Below the pieces are notes generated by a model. That model worked only from the letters and a program-made list of their open reading frames with translations. It was not told where the DNA came from and searched no databases. 64,000 bases of DNA. It comes from Brevibacillus humidisoli (lineage in GTDB: Bacteria; Bacillota; Bacilli; Brevibacillales; Brevibacillaceae). Location: NCBI RefSeq assembly GCF_020923435.1, contig NZ_CP087263.1:4359970-4423969 (forward strand), given 5' to 3'. Below are positions 23,987 through 34,986 of this stretch, piece by piece (within the stretch, counting starts at the first letter, position 1; every line of letters begins with the position of its first letter). Position numbers and translations under genes: made by a program.

Positions 23987-26020
23987 TTGTCGAAACCGAC
24001 GTATTACATTACAACCCCGATCTATTATCCCAGCAACACCCTTCATATCGGCAATGCCTATACGACGATTGCTGCCGATGCGATGGCTCGCTACAAGCGG
24101 CTGCGCGGTTATGATGTCTACTATTTAACAGGGACGGATGAACACGGCCAGAAGTTGCAGGAGAGGGCGGCCAGCGAGGGAAAAGAGCCGCTTGCCTTTA
24201 TCGACCCGATCGTCGAATGGATTCGTGACCTGTGGGACAAACTGGACATCTCCTATGACGACTTCATCCGTACCACTCAGCCTCGGCACAAGGAAGTGGT
24301 GCAAAAAATCTTTCAAAAACTGGTCGATCAAGGAGACATCTACCTCGGCGAGTACGAGGGCTACTACTGTGTGCCAGACGAGGCGTTCTGGACAGAGACG
24401 CAGGCCAAAACCGACAAAGGATACTTTTGCCCTGACTGCGGTCGTGAACTGCGCAAGGTAAAAGAGAAAAACTACTTTTTTCGGTTGTCCAAGTATCAGG
24501 AACGGCTGTTGAAGTATATTGAAGAGCACCCAGACTTTATCCAGCCTGAGAGCCGTCGCAATGAGATGATCAACAACTTTCTCAAGCCTGGTCTGCAGGA
24601 TCTGAGTGTTTCCCGCAGTACGTTTGACTGGGGAATCAAGGTGCCCAATGATCCCGAGCATGTAATCTACGTATGGATCGACGCGCTGACCAATTACATC
24701 TCGGCACTTGGTTACCTGGCTGACGATGACAGCAAATATCAGCGCTACTGGCCGGCCGATGTTCATCTGGTAGGGAAGGACATCCTCCGTTTCCACACCA
24801 TTTACTGGCCCATCCTGCTGATGGCGTTGGACTTGCCGCTGCCGAAAAAAGTATTTGGACATGGTTGGCTGCTGATGCCGGATGGGAAAATGTCCAAATC
24901 AAAAGGGAACGTCATCGATCCCAAGTTTCTGATCGATCGGTACAGCTCCGACGGCGTCCGCTACTTCCTGCTGCGGGAGATCGCATTTGGACAGGATGGC
25001 GTGTTCACACCGGAAAGTTTTATCCAGCGGCTAAACTTTGACCTGGCCAACGATCTTGGCAATCTGGTCAGTCGTACCGTGGCGATGGTCGAGAAGTATT
25101 TTGACGGCGTGATCCCTGCTCCCGAGCAGCCTGGGGAATACGACGAACAGCTCATCCAGTTGGCCCAAGCGACCCCTGCACTAGTGGAAGGTCATCTGGA
25201 CGAGATGCGCTTCAGCAACGCGCTCGGTCACTTATGGGAACTGGTCAGCCGCACCAACAAATACATCGACGAGACCCAGCCGTGGGTGTTGGCCAAATCA
25301 GAAGATACCCGCACGCGCCTGGGAACCGTGATGTACAACCTGGCAGAAAGCATCCGCATCATCTCCATATTGCTGCAGCCGTTTATGACCAAGACGCCTA
25401 CCAAAATCTGGAATCAGTTGGGGATTGACGGCGATTCAACTGCGCAAAGCTGGGAATCGGCCAAGAGATGGGGCGCACTGCCGCCAGGAAGTCGTGTCAG
25501 TCGTGGCGAGCTGCTGTTCCCGCGCCTGGAAGTGGAGAAGGAACTGGCTTTTATCGATGCATCTACAGAGGCGGCCCGCAAACAGGCAGAAGAGAACAAG
25601 AAAAAACAAGAGGCAGTAAAAGGAGAAAGCAAGATGAACAATGCGACCAACCAAGAGACGAAGGCGGCTCCAGACGAGTCGGCGGCCGAACAAAGCTCAT
25701 TGATCAGCATTGATGATTTTGCCAAAGTAGAGCTTCGTGTCGCTGAGGTGAAAGCCTGCAGCAAACACCCCAATGCAGACAAGCTGTTGGTCCTGCAGTT
25801 GGACGTAGGGGAAGAACAACGGCAAGTCATCTCCGGCATCGCCAAGTACTACACGCCGGAAGAGATGGTCGGCAAAAAAGTGCTGCTGGTGGCCAACCTA
25901 AAACCAGTTAAGCTGCGGGGAGAGATCTCGCAGGGAATGATCCTGGCGGCATCGTCGGGTGATCAGCTTGCGTTGGCTACCGTTGATCCGAGTATGCCCA
26001 ATGGCGCAATCGTAAAATAA
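23987..26020 (+). CDS. metS: Methionyl-tRNA synthetase
   Basis: A 677-residue class I aminoacyl-tRNA synthetase. The HIGH-type motif is L-H-I-G-N (residues ~15-20) and K-M-S-K-S is at 301-305. A zinc-binding connective region contains C-P-D-C-G-R. After an Ala/Glu/Lys-rich linker, the C-terminal ~105 residues form the tRNA-binding OB fold (V-E-L-R-V-A-E-V-K-A...V-V-L-type core). Start is TTG 23987 behind AAAGGAGGT. Expression is controlled by the T-box just upstream. tatD follows 19 bases later. Confidence 0.96.
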   Translation: MSKPTYYITTPIYYPSNTLHIGNAYTTIAADAMARYKRLRGYDVYYLTGTDEHGQKLQERAASEGKEPLAFIDPIVEWIRDLWDKLDISYDDFIRTTQPRHKEVVQKIFQKLVDQGDIYLGEYEGYYCVPDEAFWTETQAKTDKGYFCPDCGRELRKVKEKNYFFRLSKYQERLLKYIEEHPDFIQPESRRNEMINNFLKPGLQDLSVSRSTFDWGIKVPNDPEHVIYVWIDALTNYISALGYLADDDSKYQRYWPADVHLVGKDILRFHTIYWPILLMALDLPLPKKVFGHGWLLMPDGKMSKSKGNVIDPKFLIDRYSSDGVRYFLLREIAFGQDGVFTPESFIQRLNFDLANDLGNLVSRTVAMVEKYFDGVIPAPEQPGEYDEQLIQLAQATPALVEGHLDEMRFSNALGHLWELVSRTNKYIDETQPWVLAKSEDTRTRLGTVMYNLAESIRIISILLQPFMTKTPTKIWNQLGIDGDSTAQSWESAKRWGALPPGSRVSRGELLFPRLEVEKELAFIDASTEAARKQAEENKKKQEAVKGESKMNNATNQETKAAPDESAAEQSSLISIDDFAKVELRVAEVKACSKHPNADKLLVLQLDVGEEQRQVISGIAKYYTPEEMVGKKVLLVANLKPVKLRGEISQGMILAASSGDQLALATVDPSMPNGAIVK

Positions 26021-26039
26021 AAAGAGGAGGGATCGCATC

Positions 26040-26816
26040 TTGTTGATCGATACGCATGCGCACCTCAATGCCCAGGAATTCGACGAAGATAGGGAAGCGG
26101 TCATCACACGGGCGCAGGAAAACGGAGTATCGACAATCGTCAACATCGGATTTAACCGGGAGACGATCCCGACCTGCCTGGAGTTGGCAGAACGCTACCC
26201 ATCCATTTATGCCGTCATCGGCTGGCACCCGCAGGACGCGAAAGATATGACGGATGCCGATCTGGAGTGGATCGCCGGACTGACCAAGCACCCCAAAGTG
26301 GTCGGGATGGGGGAAATGGGGTTGGATTATCACTGGGATACGTCACCCCGCGATGTGCAGGCGGAGGTGTTTCGCAAGCAGATCCGACTCGCCCGTCAGC
26401 TCAACCTGCCGATTGTGATTCACAACCGGGATGCCCACCAAGATGTGATCCAGATCTTGCGTGAAGAAAAAGCAGGTGAGGTAGGGGGAATCATGCACTG
26501 CTTTTCGGGCAGTTGGGAGACGGCACAGCAGGCGCTGGAGATGAACTTCTACATCTCGTTTGGCGGACCACTCACGTTCAAAAACGCCAAAAAGCCAAAA
26601 GAAGTGGCCGCCCAGGTACCGCTCGACCGACTGCTGATCGAGACCGATTGTCCGTATCTGACTCCCCACCCGTACCGCGGCAAGCGCAATGAGTCAGGGT
26701 ATGTCCGCTACGTCGCGGAAGAGATGGCCAAGATTCGCGGTCTCAGCTACGAAGAGATGGCTCGTATCACCACAGAGAATGCGCGAAACGTGTTTCGTCT
26801 CCCTGCACCGATGTAG
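26040..26816 (+). CDS. tatD: TatD-family metal-dependent DNase YabD
   Basis: A 258-residue TIM-barrel hydrolase. Metal ligands are visible as D-T-H-A-H-L-N at the N-terminus, G-E-M-G-L-D-Y-H, H-N-R-D-A, H-C-F-S-G and E-T-D-C-P-Y-L-T-P-H-P. Members have 3'-5' DNase and D-aminoacyl-tRNA deacylase-like activities. Start TTG 26040 (M-L-I-D-T-H) matches B. subtilis YabD and follows AGAGGAGGG. Probably read through from metS; a terminator follows. Confidence 0.94.
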   Translation: MLIDTHAHLNAQEFDEDREAVITRAQENGVSTIVNIGFNRETIPTCLELAERYPSIYAVIGWHPQDAKDMTDADLEWIAGLTKHPKVVGMGEMGLDYHWDTSPRDVQAEVFRKQIRLARQLNLPIVIHNRDAHQDVIQILREEKAGEVGGIMHCFSGSWETAQQALEMNFYISFGGPLTFKNAKKPKEVAAQVPLDRLLIETDCPYLTPHPYRGKRNESGYVRYVAEEMAKIRGLSYEEMARITTENARNVFRLPAPM

Positions 26817-26837
26817 TGGAAAAGAGATAAGCAGCAA

Positions 26838-26865
26838 GGCACCGCCACGAAGCGCGGTGCCTTTT
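26838..26865 (+). terminator. Terminator after tatD
   Basis: GGCACCGC (26838-26845) pairs perfectly with GCGGTGCC (26854-26861), followed by four T. Confidence 0.8.
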
Positions 26866-26948
26866 CCTGTTTGGTCTAACGGTGAGCACGTCTGCATAGG
26901 ATAAGTAGGGCGATGACCCTGTTGCAAGTCAAAAGGATGTGGGTGTGT

Positions 26949-26987
26949 TGTCGAACAAATCAGAAAAACAAACAGAATCTTTCGACA
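26949..26987. promoter_or_regulatory. Inverted pair of perfect Spo0A boxes upstream of yabE
   Basis: TGTCGAA (26949-26955) and TTCGACA (26981-26987) lie 25 bases apart in opposite orientation in the 350-base gap between tatD and yabE. Their spacing suggests binding by Spo0A at a promoter; no strong -10/-35 pair could be assigned close by. The rest of the gap holds a small hairpin GTCAGC/GCTGAC around 27160-27180 and no gene that I can support. Confidence 0.45.
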
Positions 26988-27216
26988 AAAAGTCCCTATC
27001 TTTTCTATCTGTGCTTTGATATTGTAAGGTGTACCCTGGTCTACCGGTCAGTTTCTCATGTCAATAGGAGTTCGGTTGGAAGGCAGAGTTTGACAAACAG
27101 ACTAAAGTAGCATACAATCATACCGATTTGCTCAGGAGGGGAAGTAGAAACAATTTCCAGTCAGCGGTTTTTGGCTGACAGGACTGCAGCGGGTTATCGA
27201 AAAGGGAGTGTGAGAA

Positions 27217-28299
27217 ATGGAGATAGGCAAGATATGGACAGCGCATAAGGCGGTGATCCTCTCGCTGACTGTGGGAGTGGCCTTGATCGCGTCGTCCATG
27301 GCGAGCTACTTCTTCTTGATCCTAGCTGCCCAGCCTAAACAGGTTACGCTAAACGTGGATGGAGTCACGCAGACGTTTCAGACGCGAGCGGACACTGTCG
27401 CACAATTTCTAACAGAGCGAAACATTACCATACGAGACATAGATGTACTTACACCTGATGCTGATACGTCGATAAGCGATTCGCTAGTGATTCAGTTGCA
27501 AACAAGCTGGGAAGTGCCCGTCCTGGTAGGGACGGAAAAGAAAGTAGTACATACCGCAAAAAGAGATGTTGCCGGTGTACTACAAGACGCAGGGATCGCG
27601 TTGGGACAGTCTGACCGGGTAGAGCCGTCGCTCACCAGCAAGATTGAACCAGATACGCAGATTGTAGTTACCAAAGTCAAAGAAAATGTCGTACAAGTAG
27701 AACAAGAGGTACCATTCCAAGAAATTCGTAGAAATGACGGTTCATTGGCAAAAGGAGAAATGCGCGTTCTGCAAAAGGGCGAGCCTGGAAAAGCCGTCAT
27801 GCACTACAAGGTAATGCTTGAGAATGGCAAAGAAGTTTCCCGTGAGCTGATCAAACAAGAAATTATCAAACCGAAAAGTGACCGGATTGTCGCAGTTGGC
27901 ACGGCTCAGGAAAAGACCAACCTGGCTGAGGCGTGGACAACGACGGCGATGGTCTCCCGCGGCGGGGTGCAGTTCAGACCTCGCAGTGTACTAAAAGGCG
28001 TCACGTTAACTGCCTACACGCCGGCAGGTGGTGGAAAAAGCCCCAGTTCACCTGGGTATGGCTATACCGCGATGGGCGTAAAAGCAGTAGAAGGAAAAAC
28101 GATTGCAGTCGATCCCAAGGTAATCCCGCTGGGCTGGTGGGTATACATTGAAGGGATTGGATACAGACGTGCCGAAGACACTGGAGGCGCGATCAAAGGC
28201 AGCAAAATTGACGTCTTTTTCAACAATCGCTCGGAAGCGCTACAATTCGGACGAAAACGAGGGAAAACGGTCTACATCATCGGTCCGCAAAAACCATAG
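27217..28299 (+). CDS. yabE: YabE-type cell-wall protein with DUF348, G5 and 3D domains
   Basis: A 360-residue protein anchored or secreted through an N-terminal hydrophobic segment (about 13-38). Two DUF348 repeats follow (T-L-N-V-D-G-V-T-Q-T-F at ~45 and V-H-T-A-K-R-D-V-A at ~108), then a G5 domain (~150-235) and a C-terminal 3D domain (T-A-Y-T-P-A-G-G-G...A-V-D-P-K-V-I-P-L-G...A-E-D-T-G-G-A-I-K-G) with the three conserved aspartates of lytic-transglycosylase-like barrels. Relatives (Rpf/Sps type) remodel peptidoglycan. GTGTGAG precedes ATG. A terminator follows. Confidence 0.92.
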   Translation: MEIGKIWTAHKAVILSLTVGVALIASSMASYFFLILAAQPKQVTLNVDGVTQTFQTRADTVAQFLTERNITIRDIDVLTPDADTSISDSLVIQLQTSWEVPVLVGTEKKVVHTAKRDVAGVLQDAGIALGQSDRVEPSLTSKIEPDTQIVVTKVKENVVQVEQEVPFQEIRRNDGSLAKGEMRVLQKGEPGKAVMHYKVMLENGKEVSRELIKQEIIKPKSDRIVAVGTAQEKTNLAEAWTTTAMVSRGGVQFRPRSVLKGVTLTAYTPAGGGKSPSSPGYGYTAMGVKAVEGKTIAVDPKVIPLGWWVYIEGIGYRRAEDTGGAIKGSKIDVFFNNRSEALQFGRKRGKTVYIIGPQKP

Positions 28300-28321
28300 A
28301 AGAGTGGCGAAACGGCCGATC

Positions 28322-28356
28322 CGGCAGGAGGTGATTCTCCTGCCGATTGTTTTTTT
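28322..28356 (+). terminator. Terminator after yabE
   Basis: CGGCAGGAG (28322-28330) and CTCCTGCCG (28337-28345) are perfect complements around a 6-base loop, then seven T. Confidence 0.9.
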
Positions 28357-28491
28357 ATCGCTATTTTCGCCAAACGCGAACGATTTGTGGTAAGCTTCTC
28401 TATCAGATAAGACGTTTGGAGAAGAGGATTCGTTTCACGATTTTTTTCATGGAATATCCGTGACTTGAAAACAATAACCGGGTGAGATGGT

Positions 28492-29969
<1,478 letters not shown>

Positions 29970-30069
29970 ACTGATCAATGAACCGTTGGCCTTCGCTTCC
30001 ACCCATCGCCGTGTCGAATCGGCACGATAAAAAAAGAGATAATAGCCCAGCATTCAGCAAAAGAGACCG

Positions 30070-30139
30070 TTGACAAAAACACAATTGGGTTGCTATAATT
30101 TTAAATTTATTTGACACAATAAAGGTAGGCTGTTATAAT
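30070..30139 (+). promoter_or_regulatory. Tandem strong sigma-A promoters of veg
   Basis: P1: TTGACA (30070-30075), 18 bases, TATAAT (30094-30099). P2: TTGACA (30111-30116), 17 bases, TATAAT (30134-30139) with an extended TG. Both hexamer pairs are full consensus. veg promoters are known in B. subtilis as among the strongest vegetative ones, and this fits. Confidence 0.9.
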
Positions 30140-30165
30140 AGAAACAAGCGAGGTGGATGATACAA

Positions 30166-30438
30166 ATGGCCAGAAACGCGTTAATTGATATTAAACGCAG
30201 TTTAGACCTCCATGTTGGCGAGCGTATCATGCTCAAGGCCAATGGTGGTCGCCGCAAGACCGTTGAACGGACGGGCATCCTCGAAGAGACTTATCCATCG
30301 GTGTTTGTCGTCAAACTTGACGACGATCAGTTGTTTGAACGGGTATCCTACAGCTACGCAGATATTCTCACGGAGACAGTAGAACTGACTGTCTGTCGGG
30401 ATCAAGAACATATTCGCATCACCGTTGTTCAACAGTAG
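30166..30438 (+). CDS. veg: Veg protein
   Basis: A 90-residue small protein. D-I-K-R-S-L-D and [17 protein letters not shown] and [16 protein letters not shown] are near identical to B. subtilis Veg. In B. subtilis Veg promotes biofilm matrix expression by acting against SinR; its biochemical mode is not settled. GAGGTGG at 30150-30156 places the start at ATG 30166 rather than 30157. It has its own strong promoters and terminator. Confidence 0.94.
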   Translation: MARNALIDIKRSLDLHVGERIMLKANGGRRKTVERTGILEETYPSVFVVKLDDDQLFERVSYSYADILTETVELTVCRDQEHIRITVVQQ

Positions 30439-30463
30439 AGCGGCCGCTCTGCTGTTTTGTTTT
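30433..30463 (+). terminator. Terminator after veg
   Basis: The palindrome around AGAGCGGCCGCTCT with outer CAG/CTG pairs forms a hairpin directly at the veg stop, followed by TGTTTTGTTTT. Confidence 0.75.
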
Positions 30464-30513
30464 GCCGCGAGTGGCGTATACTAACGCTGTCAACGAGAAG
30501 GAGGTTGTTGCGC

Positions 30514-30696
30514 GTGGGTCGTAGACGCGGCATCATGTCGGATGAACTCAAGAACGAACTCGCGAAAGAGCTAGGCTTTTACGACACCGTTGTCAATGAA
30601 GGCTGGGGCGGTATCAAGGCGCGAGATGCCGGGAACATGGTGAAGCGAGCTATTCAAATCGCGGAAGAAGCGTTGGCCAACCAGAAACAACAATAA
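30514..30696 (+). CDS. sspF: Small acid-soluble spore protein SspF
   Basis: A 60-residue alpha/beta-type [24 protein letters not shown] and the signature [15 protein letters not shown] are present. It coats spore DNA and protects it. GTG 30514 behind AAGGAGGTTG matches the B. subtilis start. A TATACTA element at 30477-30483 resembles a sigma-G -10, but no fitting -35 was seen. A terminator follows. Confidence 0.93.
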   Translation: MGRRRGIMSDELKNELAKELGFYDTVVNEGWGGIKARDAGNMVKRAIQIAEEALANQKQQ

Positions 30697-30710
30697 CAAC
30701 TCGTTGACGA

Positions 30711-30733
30711 AAAGCCGGTGAACCCGGCTTTTT
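30711..30733 (+). terminator. Terminator after sspF
   Basis: AAGCCGG and CCGGCTT pair around a short loop and are followed by T-rich sequence. Confidence 0.75.
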
Positions 30734-30829
30734 CTTTTGCTCGAAGGCTTATAGGTGGTAAGGCCGTTTGCGCCTATGTTACAATATGTGACTAGGTAAA
30801 CCATACATAGGCAAAGGTGTGAAAAGAAC

Positions 30830-31708
30830 GTGAGGATCTCAGTCAAAGCTCCGGCAAAAATCAATCTGACTCTGGATGTCTTGTCCAAGCGGGCAGATGG
30901 ATACCACGAAGTGGAGATGGTGATGACCACGGTGGATCTGGCTGACCGAGTCGATTTGACGTTGCTCGAGAGCGACGAGATCCATCTGGATTGCTCTGCA
31001 AGCTTTGTCCCAGTCGATGAGCGGAATCACGCATACAAGGCGGCGAAACTGCTGCAGGAGCGGTATGGCGTCCAAAAGGGGGTGCGGATGTACATCGACA
31101 AGCAAATCCCTGTAGCGGCAGGGCTTGGCGGAGGGAGCAGCGATGCCGCGGCCGCTCTGCGCGGGCTCAATATGCTTTGGGGGTTAGACTTGTCGCTTGA
31201 TGAGTTGGCCAGCATCGGTGCCGAGATCGGATCGGACGTACCGTTTTGCGTATACGGAGGGACCGCCTTCGCTCAAGGACGGGGGGAGATTGTAACACCG
31301 CTTGGAACCCCGGCTCCATGCTGGGTGGTACTGGCCAAGCCGTCCATTGGTGTCTCCACGGCTGATGTGTACGGCAACCTGCGGGTGGACAAGATCGGGG
31401 AGCACCCCCAGACTGAAGTGATGCTCCAAGCGATCGAAGCCCAGGATTTCTGGCTGATGTGCCATTCGCTCTGTAACGTATTGGAGGAAGTGACGCTTTC
31501 CCGCTATGCACAGGTGCGCCAGATCAAGGAGCTGATGGTGGAGTCAGGGGCGGACGGCGTGCTGATGTCGGGCAGCGGTCCCACCGTATTTGCACTGGTG
31601 CAAAAGCAGGCGAGAGTACAGCGGATTTACAACGCATTGCGCGGATTTGTGAAAGAAGTGTATGCAGTGCGCATGTTGGGCGGGTCGGAAGCGGAAGTAC
31701 TTGCGTAA
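30830..31708 (+). CDS. ispE: 4-diphosphocytidyl-2-C-methyl-D-erythritol kinase
   Basis: A 292-residue GHMP kinase of the non-mevalonate isoprenoid pathway. N-terminal [11 protein letters not shown], the ATP loop [14 protein letters not shown] and the C-terminal [11 protein letters not shown] motif are all present. GTG start at 30830 with AAAGGTG upstream. It lies between sspF and purR as in B. subtilis. Confidence 0.96.
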   Translation: MRISVKAPAKINLTLDVLSKRADGYHEVEMVMTTVDLADRVDLTLLESDEIHLDCSASFVPVDERNHAYKAAKLLQERYGVQKGVRMYIDKQIPVAAGLGGGSSDAAAALRGLNMLWGLDLSLDELASIGAEIGSDVPFCVYGGTAFAQGRGEIVTPLGTPAPCWVVLAKPSIGVSTADVYGNLRVDKIGEHPQTEVMLQAIEAQDFWLMCHSLCNVLEEVTLSRYAQVRQIKELMVESGADGVLMSGSGPTVFALVQKQARVQRIYNALRGFVKEVYAVRMLGGSEAEVLA

Positions 31709-31769
31709 TTCCGTACAAAAATGATAAATTAACAGCAAACATTCGGTTTTTGGTCTGGGGGAACAAGGA

Positions 31770-32591
31770 ATGAAAAAAATGCGCAGAAGCGCCCGCCTGG
31801 TAGACATGACACAGTATTTACTCGCACATCCACATAGATTGATTCCACTTACGCTGTTTTCCGAGCAGTACGGCGCAGCCAAATCTTCCATTAGCGAGGA
31901 TTTGTCGATTATCAAAGAGGCGTTTGAGAGTGAAGGCATCGGCGTGCTGAGGACGGTTGCTGGTGCGGCAGGTGGAGTGCGATATATTCCGCAGACAGGC
32001 AAAGAACAGGCAGTTCTTTTTATGAAGGAACTGGCCGCACAGTTGGAGAATCCGGAACGCCTGCTCCCAGGGGGCTATTTGTACATGTCCGACATCCTGG
32101 GCCATCCATCTACGCTTGGCAAGATCGGCAAACTGTTCGCCACTGCTTTTGCGGACAAGGAAGTGGAAGTGGTGATGACCGTGGAAACCAAGGGGATCCC
32201 GCTTGCTTATGCGACGGCCGGTTATCTCAATGTTCCGGTTGTGATTGTTCGTCGTGACAACAAGGTAACGGAAGGATCGGTCGTCAGCATCAACTACGTC
32301 TCCGGTTCCAGCAAGCGGATACAGACGATGTCTTTGGCCCGTCGGGCACTGGCCGAAGAGTCGCGCGTGCTGATTGTCGACGATTTCATGAAAGCAGGCG
32401 GCACGATTCGCGGGATGATTGATCTGTTGCAGGAGTTTAAGGCAACCGTCGTTGGCTGCGGCGTTTTTGTCGAAACCTCTGATGTGACTGAGCGGTTGGT
32501 AGATGATTATATTTCATTGGCCAAGATCCGTGATGTTGATGTAAAAGGCAAGCAGATTGGAATTGATCTAGGCAGTTACTTTACCAGTTAA
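31770..32591 (+). CDS. purR: Purine operon repressor PurR
   Basis: A 273-residue repressor with an N-terminal winged helix ([12 protein letters not shown]) and a C-terminal type I phosphoribosyltransferase-like domain with the PRPP motif [13 protein letters not shown]. High PRPP releases it from PurBox sites, so purine genes are induced. prs further downstream makes that PRPP. ridA follows by 13 bases. Confidence 0.96.
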   Translation: MKKMRRSARLVDMTQYLLAHPHRLIPLTLFSEQYGAAKSSISEDLSIIKEAFESEGIGVLRTVAGAAGGVRYIPQTGKEQAVLFMKELAAQLENPERLLPGGYLYMSDILGHPSTLGKIGKLFATAFADKEVEVVMTVETKGIPLAYATAGYLNVPVVIVRRDNKVTEGSVVSINYVSGSSKRIQTMSLARRALAEESRVLIVDDFMKAGGTIRGMIDLLQEFKATVVGCGVFVETSDVTERLVDDYISLAKIRDVDVKGKQIGIDLGSYFTS

Positions 32592-32604
32592 AGGAGAGAA
32601 GATC

Positions 32605-32991
32605 ATGAGTAAACTGACCTATGTAGCGACCGATAAGGCGCCAGAAGCAATTGGTCCGTACAGCCAAGCGGTACAGGTAGGACCCTTTCTCTTTACATCG
32701 GGACAGATTCCGTTGAAGCCGGATGGCACCCTTGTTACGGGTGACGTAGCGGAACAGACCCATCAGGTCTTCGCCAATCTAAAGGCAATCCTGGATGAAG
32801 CTGGGGTTTCATTTGCCGATGTGGTCAAAGCAACTGTTTTTATTAAGGACATGAACGACTTCTCCAGCCTCAATGAGGTATACGCGCACTATTTTGGCGA
32901 TCATCGCCCAGCCAGATCGACAGTAGAAGTAGCCCGTTTGCCGAAAGATGTACGCGTGGAAATCGAAGTTGTCGCCTATCTGGGAGGATAG
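32605..32991 (+). CDS. ridA: RidA-family enamine/imine deaminase (YabJ)
   Basis: A 128-residue protein with the RidA signatures G-P-Y-S-Q-A-V, F-T-S-G-Q-I-P, and [10 protein letters not shown]. The catalytic arginine lies in A-R-S-T-V-E-V. It hydrolyses reactive 2-aminoacrylate made by PLP enzymes. Placed between purR and spoVG as in B. subtilis, where it was named yabJ and linked to purine regulation. Confidence 0.96.
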   Translation: MSKLTYVATDKAPEAIGPYSQAVQVGPFLFTSGQIPLKPDGTLVTGDVAEQTHQVFANLKAILDEAGVSFADVVKATVFIKDMNDFSSLNEVYAHYFGDHRPARSTVEVARLPKDVRVEIEVVAYLGG

Positions 32992-33034
32992 TCAGATATT
33001 TTTCCGGTTTTTTTTACAATTTTTCGGAAGTATG

Positions 33035-33064
33035 GAAGGAATATTTACCCATCATGTTGAAGTA
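33035..33064 (+). promoter_or_regulatory. Putative sigma-H promoter of spoVG
   Basis: GAAGGAATA (33035-33043) fits the sigma-H -35 (RNAGGAWWW); after 12 bases GTTGAAGTA (33056-33064) fits the -10 (RNNGAATWW) with one mismatch. spoVG is a classical sigma-H gene, which supports the call. Confidence 0.6.
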
Positions 33065-33096
33065 ATGTATCCAGTTGATACAGATAAAGGGAGTGA

Positions 33097-33387
<291 letters not shown>

Positions 33388-33395
33388 TCCACGAA

Positions 33396-33425
33396 AAAAG
33401 TACCCTGTTCAGGGGTGCTTTTTTT
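33396..33425 (+). terminator. Terminator after spoVG
   Basis: GTACCC (33400-33405) and GGGTGC pair with one wobble in an A-run/T-run context, ending in seven T. Confidence 0.75.
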
Positions 33426-33517
33426 GTTGTTGATGAGACGAAAGACTACGCATGGTGCCGATTTGTGACGAAGCGTTGACCCTTGCCGTTTTTCAGGCGG
33501 AATTGCTCGTTCGCTTC

Positions 33518-33546
33518 TTGAAATCGCCATACGATTAAGATATAGT
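33518..33546 (+). promoter_or_regulatory. Putative sigma-A promoter of glmU-prs
   Basis: TTGAAA (33518-33523) and TATAGT (33541-33546) are 17 bases apart, 31 bases before the glmU start. Confidence 0.65.
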
Positions 33547-33577
33547 CAGGATGGAACTTATACGCTGGAGGGTTATC

Positions 33578-34963
33578 ATGTCGAATAGATACGCCGTGGT
33601 TCTCGCCGCTGGCCAAGGGACGAGGATGAAGTCGAAGCTCCACAAGGTTCTCCACCTCGTATGCGGCAAGCCAATGGTTCAACACGTGCTGGACACCCTG
33701 GCCGTGATGCAGGTGCATGATGTGGTGGTCGTTGTCGGACATGGGGCCGAGGCTGTTAAGAGCACGCTGGGAGACGGAATCACCTATGCCCTGCAGGCTG
33801 AGCAGCTTGGCACGGCACATGCCGTACAACAGGCACTTCCTTTCCTCAAAGACAAGCACGGTACGACACTGATTTTGTACGGAGACGTACCCCTTCTAAC
33901 TGCTGACACGCTGACTGCGCTGACCGATCATCACCATCAGCAGCAAGCAGCCGCAACGGTGCTAACCGCGCAACTGTCCGATCCGACCGGATACGGCAGA
34001 ATTGTCCGTGACGAAGCGGGCGAAGTATTGCGAATTGTTGAACATAAAGATGCCAATGAAACAGAACGTTCGATCCAGGAGATTAATACTGGCATTTATT
34101 GTTTTGACAATGAAAAGATGTGGAAGGCACTAGCGCAGGTGGGCAATGATAATGTGCAAGGGGAATACTATTTGACGGATTGCATCGAGATTCTACGGAA
34201 AGCGGGAGAGAAAGTAACCGCTTTTGTCATGTCTGATCCCGAAGAGTCAAACGGTGTGAATGACCGGGTCCAGTTGGCGCAGGCAGAGGCTTACATGCGT
34301 AAGCGGATCTGTGAGCGGCACATGAGAAACGGCGTCACGATCGTTGACCCCGGCCACACCTATATCGATAGCGATGTCACGATCGGGATGGACACAGTGA
34401 TTCATCCGGGAACGTATCTGCGCGGCAAGACCGAGATCGGGGCCGATTGTGTGATTGGGCCTCAGGCTGACCTGACGGATGTGGTGATAGCAGACAAGGT
34501 ATCCTTGTCATACACTGTAGTAACAGGCAGTCAGGTGGAAACCGAAGCGGTGATCGGACCGTTCGCGTATGTGCGCCCCGGCTCCCACATTGGCAGCAAG
34601 GTGAAAATCGGCGATTTTGTCGAGGTGAAAAATACGAAAGTGGGAGCAGGCAGCAAGATCCCCCATCTGAGCTACGTGGGTGATGCGGAGATCGGCCAAG
34701 CGGTCAATATTGGCTGCGGCACTGTCACTGTCAATTATGACGGAGCGAAAAAACACAAGACGATCGTAGAAGACCATGCTTTTATCGGCTGCAATACAAA
34801 CCTGATTGCACCGATTCACGTAGGCAAACATGCGTATGTGGCTGCCGGCTCCACTGTTAACCAGGATGTTCCGGACGAAGCGCTGGCGATTGCCCGGGAG
34901 CGGCAAGTAAACAAACCGGGATATGCCAACAAGTTGCCTCGTAAACAGGGGAAAAAGCAGTAA
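33578..34963 (+). CDS. glmU: Bifunctional GlmU (N-acetylglucosamine-1-P uridylyltransferase / glucosamine-1-P acetyltransferase)
   Basis: A 461-residue two-domain enzyme making UDP-GlcNAc for peptidoglycan and teichoic acids. The N-terminal pyrophosphorylase loop is L-A-A-G-Q-G-T-R-M-K-S-K; G-T-A-H-A-V and Y-G-D-V-P-L-L follow. The C-terminal left-handed beta helix (from ~residue 250) contains the acetyltransferase segment P-F-A-Y-V-R-P and N-Y-D-G-A-K-K. GGAGGGTT places the start at ATG 33578. prs follows 23 bases later. Confidence 0.97.
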   Translation: MSNRYAVVLAAGQGTRMKSKLHKVLHLVCGKPMVQHVLDTLAVMQVHDVVVVVGHGAEAVKSTLGDGITYALQAEQLGTAHAVQQALPFLKDKHGTTLILYGDVPLLTADTLTALTDHHHQQQAAATVLTAQLSDPTGYGRIVRDEAGEVLRIVEHKDANETERSIQEINTGIYCFDNEKMWKALAQVGNDNVQGEYYLTDCIEILRKAGEKVTAFVMSDPEESNGVNDRVQLAQAEAYMRKRICERHMRNGVTIVDPGHTYIDSDVTIGMDTVIHPGTYLRGKTEIGADCVIGPQADLTDVVIADKVSLSYTVVTGSQVETEAVIGPFAYVRPGSHIGSKVKIGDFVEVKNTKVGAGSKIPHLSYVGDAEIGQAVNIGCGTVTVNYDGAKKHKTIVEDHAFIGCNTNLIAPIHVGKHAYVAAGSTVNQDVPDEALAIARERQVNKPGYANKLPRKQGKKQ

Positions 34964-34986
34964 ACTAGGAGGTTTATGAAGATAAA

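Noticed and set aside
29970-30165. yabG expected between rsmA and veg
   Set aside because: The gap is under 200 bases and holds only the veg promoters, so yabG is not at this locus.
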